A stretch of DNA of 64,000 nt from Lepidodermella squamata. Lineage: Eukaryota > Gastrotricha. The DNA lies in contig JBLDXI010000032.1 in the NCBI GenBank assembly GCA_047495785.1, positions 3,596,001-3,660,000 of the forward strand, given 5' to 3'. Below, one piece after another: positions 36,110-47,816 of the stretch; position 1 is the first letter of the stretch, and the number at the start of each line of letters is the position of its first letter. The position numbers were made by a program, and so were the translations under genes. The notes under the pieces are model-generated. The model was given only the letters and a program-made list of their open reading frames with translations, was not told the origin of the DNA and ran no database searches.

Positions 36110-38990
36110 CGTAGTAAAGAGCGCCCACCGCCAAAAACCACACACGCGCGCACAATCATCGTAGTATATTTCGCAGGAATAATATAATAACACAGCAATC
36201 GGTTCCGATATTACCGATGTGTGTAAGTAAAAGTTGCGCGCGCGATGAACAACCAAGTCGTCTTTATTCATCGTGCACGTGTAAAATTAGGTAGCATCGC
36301 GCTTTTCGAAGAGCGCGCATCTCGCGCAAAAACGAGGATGATATTCTAATACAACAACATGCGATATTATAAACCCGCGATTGATTGGTAATAATAACCT
36401 AGACCGGTAGCAACGATAATATTTTAGGGTAATTGCAATATATTTCATATAATATTGGTGTATTATTCGGCTTCTCAACAATCGCTCTCGCGTATCGCCT
36501 CCACCGGTCTTGTCCGCTATTGTGAGCGCGCTCTACGATCATCATCGGCATCATCATAATTTCACGGCGCGCTTTCAACAATTGTTGATCAACGCGAGAA
36601 TGTGGATTATCTGCACACCGATAAAGAACGAGTTAAAAGATCGAGCATCAATCCGAAGCGAGTATAGCGCCAACCCACCACATGATGGGATCGCCGCCTT
36701 AAACAGGTGGAACATAATATGTACGAGTTATAGTTGAAGACAATTTCAAGCGCCCACCTTTAATTTTCGCTATAAATGATCATGACCTAATCTGAAAATG
36801 ACCGTAGCGTGGGCATTCACGCGGAAGCAAGTGCTCATCTTAGCTTGAAATCGTACTTTTGAAAATGGTTAAAATGGATTTCTCTGAATATAAATTTAAT
36901 CGAACCGCCATGAAGTTTTGGACGCGAGATCAGATATAAAAAAACGTAGGGAAAGTTGTTGAATTGAGGAAAACAGTGTAAAAGCAGGCAAGATATTACG
37001 AGAAAGACTTCGAAGTTCTGAGTAATTCAGCCAAATAATCTTGTTTACTTTTTAAGCCACGACCTAAACGTCAAGAGCAGACCCAAAAATGTAACAAAAA
37101 ATGCAACAGAAAAAAGCAGGAGTGGGACAACTACAATGCCGTAATATGGAGGTTGGATCGTGATAATTTTGGCCGATTTTATCTCCTTCTGAGAGGTTCC
37201 GAGGTTGCTCTCAATGCGGTTTTAGTAGTCGGATGGTGTAGGATATATCTGTAAAAATAATAATACGGTGTTGTATGTACTTGCCGCCGATGCGCGTTTT
37301 TATTGCGATATCCTCATCGCCACTGCGATATTACACACACGCATACAACATGGCAATAATAATTTATACACCGTAGGTACCATATTATTGCTGCATTATA
37401 GGTATCCGCCTCCGCCTCTCTATAAATATGTGTCTACCTACTACTTGCGGGCTATAAAGCTATCAGACACCAGCAGGGCGAAACCGGGCCTCGCCCAAGT
37501 TGTTCAACAAAGCGTAGCAGCCAAAGCGGCGCGATGATGATCATCATCGCCCGGGCAAGATCAGCTCTTTTATATCGCACCGTAATGTTATTATCATCAT
37601 TTAAGCAGATACTACACCGAACAAGCGCGGCGTAAAAAGCTGGCGTGTAGCGAGGCAAACGGTAGTTGAGTAGTATGAAAAAGCTATTAATAGAAAAAGC
37701 GGCTAATATTATAATGATGATAAAAACACTACGGATACGGTGGCTGGTTCGGTTGTAGCACAAGCCGCGATACACGCGTTACCATATATGAAGCGAGCGC
37801 GCGAGGAAAAGCGCGCATTTTGTTGGAACAAGCCCCGATAATAACATTATTATAAGATTGTGCCTGTGAGGTGCAGTTTTTTATCTGCCGTCGATTATAT
37901 ACACTCTTTCCTACTAAATAAGGCGGCGCAAAAAATCACGCAATAAAACTTGGCGGCGTCAGCCAAAAAGATATCGTACCTATAGTATATCATTGTCTAC
38001 GAAGAATCATCATCACCAGACAAGTTCGAAATAATGTTTAACAAATATGGTGCGATTCGCATTGCAATAAAATGATTAGACCTCTATAAAATTGGCAATG
38101 AGTAAACTCGGAGAAATAATATGAGTGCATACAAATCAAATCTTATTATTGCCATATTCAGATGGAATCATTAATCTTACGACACGCAGTAGGATATACG
38201 AGAAAAATCCAAATTCGAAAATTGCCCAAGTTTGGCCCATGTAAGAGGATATAGCTCTTCCGGAAATAATGTCAAACGTGCGCGTAGCACACCATGTAAA
38301 TGTTGATGATAATTTGAACGAGAGTGATGATTGAAATAAAAAAAATTAGCTGATTAAACGAGATAGCGCGCTAACAGTTATTCCTACAAGCTTGCACGTA
38401 ATAATCGCCGTGTCAAGTAAATGAGTCGAATTTTATTATATTATTATTAGTATATTGCTGCTTAACCGAGGACAGGTGAGGGCTCCCGCTCGCACGGGTG
38501 TATCATGCCCCAGTGAAATATTATTATTAATTTCTAAATAAACATAGCATTCACGTTTTTTACCTACACCATTAAATGAGCGGTTACATTTTGTGATTAA
38601 ATGGAGACTACAAAATATTTTGTCGCACTTACAGCACGTTGCAACGTTTATAAGGTGGCGAAAAGAGACTATAGCTGCTTTTATTAATAAGATAATATAT
38701 ACCTAACTAGCGTTTTTGTACGGCGATGATGATGATGTGATGATGAAATGATTATAATAATATGTCAGGTCGCGTAATTTTTTCACTATTATCACTCTTA
38801 GCCAATAATATTACATTTATCAAATTATTTATTACTTTTTCTCCTTTTACACGTGTTTTTAAATGATCTTTTACAAAGGTACCTGAGCGCGAGATCGTCG
38901 TAAAAAGGCGACGACACCGGCTAGATTCACAATAACTTTATTAACACGGGAAGATATCAATAAAGATACACACACCTGTGAGAAAAACTT

Positions 38991-41570
38991 CGCACGCACG
39001 GCGTATTAGCGGTAGGCGTCTTTTCAACATTTGCCTTTCACACACGCCAGGCACACTGTAAAATGATTGGAGGGCAAATTTTGATGATAGCAGCGGAATG
39101 GCTTATGAATTTTTCAATTTTATTTGGCCGTCATTACAGTCCACGGGGATTTCCCACCGCAGTATCAGAACCAGGCGTTTCACGCAGCACACTTTATTTT
39201 AAGAAGAAAATTGTACTAAATGCGCAGACGAAATGGCGCATCTGACTAAAGGCCACGTGCACCACAGACACAGTGTCCATGCTTTATTTTTTTCTTTCAT
39301 ATTTCCATTCAATTGATTGCATTTATTTCGATACAGCTTGATTCCAAAAATCGGATCATTGCTATTTTTTTGAAGAATTAAAAGGGGTATTTGCTTCGAA
39401 ACTTCCGTAAATTACAATATCCGGGAAGCACTATGAGCAGGGTGCCTCGATGGATATTCACCCGACGACCAGCTCTGGAGACTTGAGGCGCAGCCAAAAG
39501 TAATAAGAAGTTAAATATTCAGAATTTCCGGCGTATGTGGTTGTTCCCAGCCTAAAAATCGTAAAAGTTGGAGAAAAATGCGAAAATGGGATTTATCAAT
39601 ATAGTGAATAGCTAGTTGATACAACAGGCGAAGCGTAGATTACGAACATTCAACTTTAAGTTTTATTCGAAGAATTGCCAATTGTCCATTGATCTGAACC
39701 CCATTCTGCCTTGAAATTAAAAAAAATCTCAGCTCCCTCTGATGACGGAGAAGAAGTTGCTTAACATAACTCAGTTATCTCTTGAAATATGGAATACCTG
39801 CTTTCAGCCAGTTTGAGTCTTGGACTTGCGGAGGATTTGTCCCACATTTCAAATTGATCAGACATGGCTAAAACAAGATTTATGAACCTGATATTGCTTG
39901 ATAAACATTTGAGACGAAGCTGAAGCGGTAAAAGGCATATTAGATTAAAATGGAATAAGCTGGAACACCTTTTGATTAAGCAATCCTATGCGTAGTAATA
40001 TTCTTAAATTGTGTTTTCATCGAAATAACGTACAACCGTGTTGCTTGAAGACAACTTGGACTGAACTTGGGACAGGTCGCAACTGTAAGGTTAACAAACC
40101 GACGACTATTAAATACACTTGAGGCTTTTTAACCTAGCTTATAAATGTCTGTTGCAATTATCAGTGGAAAGCAAGTGTCTTTCAATTTAACTGGTGAACA
40201 GTCCTATTTGCCAATCAAACAGACGTAGTTTAACCTTGATTCAATTTTTGTAATACGGCTTGACGCGTACTGATTTGCCTATCGTGACATTGTCAGCTCA
40301 ATTCCTTAATATATCCCAGACAAAACAACGCATGATTGAATGTTTCACCCACGAATAGTATTGAACCTAATCACTAAATACTTAGCACGCCTATAACTGT
40401 CAATTAAATGTTGTCTGTTGCCAATGTACTGTTCAAAACAATCAGCCAAAACACGTGCAATTACCCAACATCTATAATTTTTGTGTCTTAGTCATGGTCT
40501 TCGGAGTACCTATTGACTCGTGACGAGGTATTCAATTAAAAAGCTGACACACGAGCGAGTTTTCATTGAATGATGAATCGTTCATGTAATATGGACATGC
40601 AAAATGTGACGAATTTCGGCCTATATTATTGGCAATCAGCACCCTGGTTTGTCCAAACGACAAAATGTTTGAAGATTAATCGAATTTTCACGCTTGAATA
40701 ATTTGACGGTATAAAAGTGTAAATTAAACCTCTATAATTTTAAAATAAATCTCTTCGAAAATCGGAGAACTTCGCATGAGGTGGGAACGAATCTAGCGGA
40801 AGCAATTTCTATACCTTACCGCTATAAAATTTCCGCTTCTCAGCTGCGACCGCGCAATGCCTGGACGAACCTGGCCTCGAAGAGTATTTATAGCGCCTCT
40901 CTGGGATCGGTTGAACTGCCTAGCTTTGCCCATTTCGAATCAAAATTAAGTCGGTATTCTGGCCTCAATTTATCAAATGTCCCCAGGCGATTTTCTCGTA
41001 GTAAAGAAGGCGTTCAATCAATGAGCCACGTCTTTGCCTTCGCGCATATTTTTTTTGCAATGAATTTATAGTAGGAATGCGATTTCCGGAAGGTAGGCGG
41101 GATTTACTATGCGGTTCTTCTTGTATTGAGACGGCCGGAGTTCAATACGGTCAGTGCGGGGTAATTAGAAAGTTAAAATTAACGAAGGCCATGTCTCAGC
41201 TGAGTAGGTGCGACATGACCTGATATATAATTTCCTAGTTCGCGAAAACCTAAATAAAAATATTTTATATCCCGCGATCATTTATGATGTACTGTTTTCG
41301 AAAGGACCGGTCCGAGTGACCAAAAAAAGTTACCAAGGAACAAGCAGTAGTGATGAATTTCGAAACTATAGACACACAAGCGTGAAATAATTTTTAGCGC
41401 GCATTCACATTTTGTCAGTCCACAATCGCGTGCCTAGTGCACAAAGTCTGCGCCTTTGTGAAATCATCATTCGTTTTTTTGGGTGGACTGATTGTTGTAC
41501 GTGGGGCGGTGCTGTCATTTCATTTCGGTCTAAAATGATTAGTTGTACACAAAACAGTCTGCCATAAGTA
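38991..41570. other. Intergenic between ZMIZ upstream region and the SDR gene
   Basis: About 2.6 kb in which the GCGC/microsatellite texture fades into ordinary AT-rich sequence. A 96-codon frame at 40781-41071 has no recognisable domain and is not called. Confidence 0.5.
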
Positions 41571-42773
41571 ATGCTTCCGAACTTGAAACTTTTAGTTCCT
41601 CGGTTATTAAAATTAGTAACGCCAACAATGCTGAGCGTTGTCGAACTGGGAACCGCCGTGCCCCTTCATCCGGCTTCTGGCAATCAGGAAATATATTATG
41701 CGGCTCTTTTGGCGCCAATATTAATATACGTCATGCTGAAACGACGGGCTCGAAGCGCAGCTTTGACATCAGCCAACCTGTCACCCGAGGCTGCAGTCGG
41801 CAAAGTTGTTATTGTCACTGGTGCCGACACTGGTTTCGGATCATTGGTATCAATCTGCCTCGTCAAGCTCGGCTATACTGTCTTTGCTGCATGCCTGGAT
41901 GCCGACAAGTCGATGGCTTCGCCTTTGTTTGCTGAAGCTAAACGCGAACATCCCGATTCTTTCCATGCTATTCAGATGGATGTCACCAAGCCTGATCAAA
42001 TTGAATCTGCATTCGCCGGGATCAAGGATTGGATTTCCAAAAACCAGGCGTTCCGTAAGTAATTGCATCTCAAACATTTCGCTTTTTAACAATATTTCGA
42101 CCTTTCAGGCCTTCATGCCATTGTAAACAACGCTGGTATAACCTATCCGTTGGTTCCACTCGAACTGTGCTCTTTGCCTTCGTTTTCCAACGTCATGGAT
42201 GTCAATTTTTTCGGAGCTGTCCGGGTGTTGAAAAATTTCTTGCCTCTTCTTCGGGGAAGTAAAGGTGCTCGGATCATTTTTATGGCAAGCCTCGCCGGCG
42301 AGCTGACTTGCCCGATGATGTCTGCTTATTGCGCTTCAAAATGGGCTCTTCTGGCTGTCAGTGACACCCTTCGCTATGAGCTGGGACAATTCGGAATATC
42401 AGTTTCCGCCATTCTACCCGACCTCTATCGAACACAACTCGTCCGTAACAAGAGTCTTCTTCACTCATCATTGGAGCGTGAGTTGGGAAGGTCAGATGCC
42501 GACGTTATTGAAGCTTACGGTGGAGATCACGGCGTGGGGTTAATGCGAAAATTCATTGAAGCTATGGACGAAAATGCTAATCCAGACTTGTCACCCGTCA
42601 TCAATACTATAATAGAGGCTGTGAGTTGCGTCAGTCCACAACGGCGATACTACCCCATAAGCTGGAAATCACTTCTGGTTACATCTTTTGCACGATGGTT
42701 TCCTTCCCTGTTGGACAACATGGTAAATATTGGACAAAGCATGGCGATAAAAAACGCAAAAGCGAATAAGTGA
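41571..42773 (+). CDS. Short-chain dehydrogenase/reductase, retinol dehydrogenase-like (SDR9C type)
   Basis: A 382-residue NAD(P)-dependent oxidoreductase in two exons, 41571-42054 and 42109-42773, joined in phase across a 54-bp intron. A hydrophobic segment near residues 42-57 (YYAALLAPILIYVML) is a likely membrane anchor, as in microsomal retinol dehydrogenases. The Rossmann motif is TGADTGFG. NNAG follows the intron. The catalytic serine lies in IIFMASLAG and the YxxxK pair in AYCASK. Members of this branch oxidise retinol, sterols or hydroxybutyrate, and the substrate cannot be read from sequence. AATAAA lies at 42948. The start was chosen as the first in-frame ATG; no strong acceptor precedes it. 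Confidence 0.9.
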
Positions 42774-42947
42774 ACAAACTATGAACCATTGGTGGACTAA
42801 TTTATTCTGAATGAAAAATGTTGTTGAAACTTTTGATATTAGTCTTCTCAGTTTAGATGTGCATCTATTGAGTGATATTGAATAGCCATAGCGCGACTGC
42901 GTGTCTTCGAACCTTTGTATACAGATTTTATATCCTGCTCGGGTTCA

Positions 42948-42953
42948 AATAAA
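42948..42953 (+). terminator. Polyadenylation signal of the SDR gene
   Basis: AATAAA 175 bases after the SDR stop codon. Confidence 0.5.
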
Positions 42954-45930
42954 TTGTGCGTTATGATAACTAGAACCGTCAACAATTATAGAAGGGTTTA
43001 AGCCATAGTATCTGGTGCGTAAATTTTTGCAAAGGGTACTACAAAGATCCTGGTTAGGAGATTTCTTAGCAGATACAGGCACATCCAAGGTATTTTATCG
43101 TTAGGCAATGTCCTACATCCTGGTTCAAAACCGCTCCGTAGCTTTCCTCAGATCCTCATGCTCGATTTGTAGCGCTTACAATAATAATTTTTCGTTTCCA
43201 GACAAGGTTTCCAGAAAGCAATATCCCATTGCTGTGGCATTCATGTCGTAAATCAAGGATTGTATACAGTACGGAGCATTTTTATTGATAATGAGTCACA
43301 TATTAGTTGAGTAGGATTGGACCGAATTCTCTGGACATGAGCCATGAGTTCGCGTTCTTCAGGCTATTCTGGCTATCGGCAAGAAAAGTCATTTTACAAG
43401 CCGAACGTGAGCTTATTCTGACCATTTCTCATGAAATAAGTAGGTATATTTAAGATTTTTCTCCGTTAACCTGGCATCAGAATAACAAAGAAACGGCTGT
43501 AATCACTATGAATTAAACTGCTGGACAGACCTACTGTAAAGTAACACGGCCATGTTTTTATTCGGATCTGTCGGACCACACACGCTGTCAGCAAAAAAAT
43601 TCATCGTGCGTGCGGTCAATACTCCTATGTCCATCTAAAATCGGAATTTAGATTTCTGCCTCAATGAGAATAAATAATAATAATAATGATTTTTCGATTT
43701 ATCTCAAAATAAAATCTCGTGGACATACGACTATTGGCCGCACGCACGAAGGTTCAATCAATATCGAAACTAGACACTCATATGAGACGTGGCAAGTGAT
43801 TCGGGCTCTTTCGCATCTAAGAGTGCTTCGCCAGTTGATGCCACGTCTCATAGAAGCCATCATCTTATAGCTTATTTCTACCTGATCAGGTGAGCATCCA
43901 TACCTGGATTTTTGCCGGTACACCTGTCCATGTGATTCTGTTGCGAAACGGATTGCACGGAAGTTATCGGAAATTCCGGCAGAATGCCAACAGAAGGTGT
44001 TATCGCGGTGCGTTTTTTCGACTAGGCATTAAGAACTGGAGGAGGGAGTAGGCATAACATTGAGCCAAACCGACAGCAAGAGACCACGTCAACATCAACA
44101 TCCACTCCAAGATTTTCAACCAAAGGACTTCAAACCTAAATCGCGTTACTCATAGCGGTTAGCGGGCTGCGACGCTATATTCTTTGGACAAAGCGATCAC
44201 ATGCATTTTACACCTCCGCTTGTGGATGGGGCGCAGGAGCCACTGCTGTTTTGCCCAAAAGCCGGCAGCCAACGAAAGAAGAACTTGCAGACTCATCCGA
44301 TACCCTTTTCTACTGCGGCTGTTAAGTTCCGCAAAATGTATAAATAATTTCACCATATTTTTTAAAACATGTTTTCTTATTCAAAATATAATATTTAATT
44401 TTTAACATTTGTGGTTTTTGACTCTTCCTCGCGGCGGCCCTTTTGAAACCGAGAAACGTGCCAATATCGCGTCTGGAGTCTGGAGACTTTGCCGAGTACT
44501 TTGAGTACTAATGCCTCGGCTTTCGGCTTTAGAGAAGCGGTCAGCGAATCCTGGATTACTGGCAGGGATCTCATTAGAAAGTAGACCTAACTTCTTCTCT
44601 CGTCAGTTCACAATTTATCTTCGCATAAGATAGTGACGGTTTACGACGCCCGGTGCCCGTATGCGGAAGAAATCCCTGAGATCGAGACTCCTGAAAACTT
44701 CAGATTCGGAAAAGTGGGTCGAAATATTGAAGCATTTCTAAGTTAGTCCCCGAGTATTATTTTCAAAAAGTAGCGTTAGCTAAAGCTCGCTTCGCTCGCA
44801 TGGATATAGATTTTTTGTGTCTTCATTGGTAGCTTTTCAAACTATCTCATATTTCAACGTTCAGCTACAGTCTTTCACACACATACACGCAAAATACGAC
44901 ATGTTTGCTAGCCCAGCTCGCCCCCTGACCGCAGAACCCTGAAGCCGTCCCTGCTTCGCATACCCGGACACAAGATGTTGCGAGCGGAGTTAGTGAACAA
45001 AAATCACGAATTCGTTTGTGATCACTCTGCGCTTGTTCACTGTAAACGTAGCTTTGCTGGGCGTTGGTTGAGAAAAGAGAGAAGCCGATGTCGTTTGTCG
45101 TGGACCACGGTAATAGTGATTAGTGACAAGCCATCTTTCCGAAGTGGGTCAAGGGACAACTGCTTACACCTTACACTCAAAAGACTTGGTTTGTTACTCG
45201 GTTTCAATACTTCCAGCAATTGTTTTGAGAAGGCGTTTCGGTATTCGGTATTCTGCTTACGTGAAGCCGCCCGGTGTGTCTCGTATACGTTATTAGAGGC
45301 CTGGGATTTTTCGCTAATCTTCGCTCTATATCTCGGCTCTCCAGTATGGACATGTAAATTTCACCAGTAATGCGAGCGGAACGAGAAAAGTTTTAAGATT
45401 TTCCACTAGAAAAGGTTCTAAAACCTCGGATGATAAAATTGGCTTTTTGCTTTTTCAAAGGCTGCTTCCATTTTGGTTGTTGCACTCGGTCCGATTGGTT
45501 GTTAAATTGTAACATGTGTAACAGGCTGGTTTCTCGCTTTTTTGAGATAACATCAGATTCTCGTTTGATCAATCTTCTATTATTGGCGTCGGTGTCGTTT
45601 CGCCTACTTAGGGTCTCATTGCTACAGCGAAACCACTGAAACTTCCACCTTCGAACTTTTATGGGAATGAGCCATGAGCCTCCTGCCTCCTTTAGTCACT
45701 ACCTCGATTCTTGCAAATGATTGATAATTCATCGTTCAGAAGAATTAAAAAGACCTTTCAATCCTTTAGGTTCTATTGTGGGTTCTGAATGCGACTTGAT
45801 TGAAATTGACATTGAGTGATTTTTGATCTACGATTTACTTAATAAATCCCGCTCGTTGTTATCTCTAGATCTAAACCAAGATCTTAGTTAAGATTCGTAC
45901 CTTCATTTTTTGTTCTTCACAAGTTTTTAG
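42954..45930. other. Intergenic with scattered short repeats
   Basis: About 3 kb without a supported gene. It contains a hairpin at 43781-43852 and a GCGTCTGGAGTCTGGAG segment near 44470 that recurs near 62008. A 131-codon frame at 44975-45370 shows no domain. Confidence 0.45.
43781..43852. repeat. 14-bp perfect inverted repeat forming a 72-nt hairpin
   Basis: TATGAGACGTGGCA at 43781-43794 is the exact reverse complement of 43839-43852. Inside the 44-nt loop, CTCTT and AAGAG can pair further. Confidence 0.6.
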
Positions 45931-45946
45931 ACTATTTATAAATAAC

Positions 45947-46354
45947 ATGAGTCTTCAAAGGTGGCACGGAACTGAGTCCTCTGTCAGTTTCCAGCCAAAA
46001 CATCGAAAATCGAATCCCAAGTTTAACTCACTTAATTCCTTCATTACTCGGATGTTGTCGCTTATGTGCTGGTTTCATCCTCTCGATCGGCGTAACAGCG
46101 ATGACTCATCTGAAAACTCAGATTGCGATGGTACCGAGTCTTACACTTCAATTGAAGTTTCGCGTTCGTCTGAGCCGTCAGCTTTGGATGATATTTTTTC
46201 GACTGATTCATTTGAGCAAAGCAGTGAAGATACGGAATTGGATCGTAGACGCAATTGGAAAGGACTGTTTACTATATTATCCACGATCCCCGAAGAAGAA
46301 GATGCTAATCAAATGGAAAGTCAAGCAGGCAATTCTCATACGATCCTCTGCTGA
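45947..46354 (+). CDS. Acidic serine-rich ORF, unknown (own cistron or 5' exon of the RING gene)
   Basis: A 135-residue frame whose ATG lies 16 bases after a good GTTTTTAG acceptor, which supports a real mRNA start. The first third is basic. Residues 47 to about 125 are strongly acidic and serine-rich (DDSSENSDCDGTES, EQSSEDTELD), typical of a disordered region. No domain is recognised. The next ORF begins 180 bases downstream after its own acceptor. A GTCAAG donor at 46314 does not keep frame with that exon, so I treat the two as separate cistrons or an unresolved splice. Confidence 0.4.
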   Translation: MSLQRWHGTESSVSFQPKHRKSNPKFNSLNSFITRMLSLMCWFHPLDRRNSDDSSENSDCDGTESYTSIEVSRSSEPSALDDIFSTDSFEQSSEDTELDRRRNWKGLFTILSTIPEEEDANQMESQAGNSHTILC

Positions 46355-46534
46355 TTTATTTACTCCTGCCACTGACATAGTCCCTAAAAGAGTTTTCTAT
46401 GCTTATGTTATTGAGATTTACTTAGGAATTATTGACTAATTGCACACTCATTTGTTTTTTGTGATGTTCGATGACAAAAGTTGTTTTTTTGCTCACTAAC
46501 TTATGTTTCTACTTTTTAGGTTGAAATTCTTGCA

Positions 46535-47028
46535 ATGAGCTTTTTATACGATAGATGCGAGGTAGAACACACCAAACTTTGTAAACTCTGTGATAAAGCT
46601 ATCTTCGCAGCGTTACCATGTGGCCACAACTTCTGTCAAACTTGCATATCGGCTGGTTTCAGTGGCCAATGTATTGAATGCCTCAGCAATGGCGGCCATG
46701 TAACAACTTGGGAAAGTCCAGCTGGTATTTGGCGCTTAGTCAAACTCGCCGATGGTTCGCAATATTTATTCGAACGTCATTCAACTGATCACAAAATCGA
46801 GCCGTTGGATCCTGCTAAGGTTTGACTTGGTATCTGCCATTTAAATTATCACTGCGTCTATATAACGGATTTCAGCCTCTATGTGTAAATGAATCGGAGC
46901 TGCCAGTTCAGGATTGTGTGGATGCTGGTTACGACAGTGGGGAAGATATCAAGCGGAAAATCGAAAAACTGTCTTCCTCTGATCCGTTAACTGTAGAAGT
47001 AGGCCACAAACGTCTGAGACGTTTTTGA
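46535..47028 (+). CDS. Small C3HC4 RING-finger protein
   Basis: Two exons, 46535-46819 and 46876-47028, join in phase 0 to give 145 residues. The RING is compact and complete: CKLCDK, then LPCGHNFCQTC, then QCIEC, matching C3HC4 spacing. RING fingers of this type usually recruit ubiquitin-conjugating enzymes. The rest has WRLVKLADGSQYLFERH and a lysine/arginine-rich C-terminus, with no second domain recognised. A CTTTTTAG acceptor lies 15 bases upstream of the ATG; it may be a trans-splice site or an intron acceptor linking to the upstream acidic ORF. The family was not identified. Confidence 0.7.
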
Positions 47029-47760
47029 AGCTTCTCGATCGGGAAAACTCATTTCATGTAATTCTTGCAACTGGACTTTCAAATGTTTGAAATTAACGTT
47101 TTTATCACTTTGTGCAACTCAAAACTCGTAATAAAAACACAAATACGGTAGCGTTGTGCTCTTTCTTCAGTTGCGTGCGTGTGACAGTATCTGATGATGT
47201 AGCTAAATTGAATCAAGATTAATAGTTTAAGACAGCTTTCCTTGATTATTACTTGATAACTACGTTTCATGCTGCTATGAATATTACTATAGCGAGATCG
47301 GCATCCTTTAATGCTGAGTAAGAAGGATTAATCTGAGTGGTTCTTGTTTGGACACAGTTTTTTTAGCGGCTACAAGAGTAAACAAAGAAATAATAACAGG
47401 GCGCACGCAGTTGTCATGAATCATCTCGTCATTTGAGAGCCGAGCGGGCTTATTGTCTTGAGCTACTCATGCATGACCGGTTCATGCTGTAGTCTTCGCT
47501 GAACACAAAACCAGTATGGCAACGTACCAAAAGTGCAATTCAATGATTCGCTGGGTAAAATTTTTTTAGCATGATGATCTCTAAATTTAATCTAAATGTA
47601 AACAAGCCGCCGCCTTTTGCATTGAAATTTTTCCTCTGTTTACTAACAAGTCGATTTTTTCGTTCAAGAGGAAATGTTCAGCTTCATGCGAAAGGCCGGC
47701 CGAGGTCCGTGGATAATTTCTTCCATATAATATATTGATTCTTACAATGATTTCCAATAG
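47029..47760. other. Intergenic
   Basis: About 730 bases between the RING gene and Clc-like gene 1. It is AT-rich and ends in a TTTATTTAG acceptor at 47770. No gene is seen. Confidence 0.5.
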
Positions 47761-47816
47761 CTTTATTTAGCCCTAGTCGAAGCGATAACCAAGATCTTGA
47801 ACAATGCGACGCAATA

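Larger units (their letters stand above)
32930..38990. other. ZMIZ upstream non-coding domain, GCGC and microsatellite rich
   Basis: About 6 kb 5' of ZMIZ with the same peculiar texture as its introns: GCGCGC runs, ATA/GAT/GTA tracts and short palindromic AT stretches. I find no conserved protein in any frame. It probably includes the ZMIZ promoter and leader, but no start site can be placed. Confidence 0.6.

Noticed and set aside
40781-41071. 96-codon ORF upstream of the SDR gene
   Set aside because: No domain, no acceptor near its ATG, no homology I recognise.
43120-43140. GGTTCAAAACC as a tRNA B box
   Set aside because: No A box or cloverleaf can be formed around it.
44975-45370. 131-codon ORF
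   Set aside because: Composition mixed but no domain and no start or splice support; kept out of the gene list.
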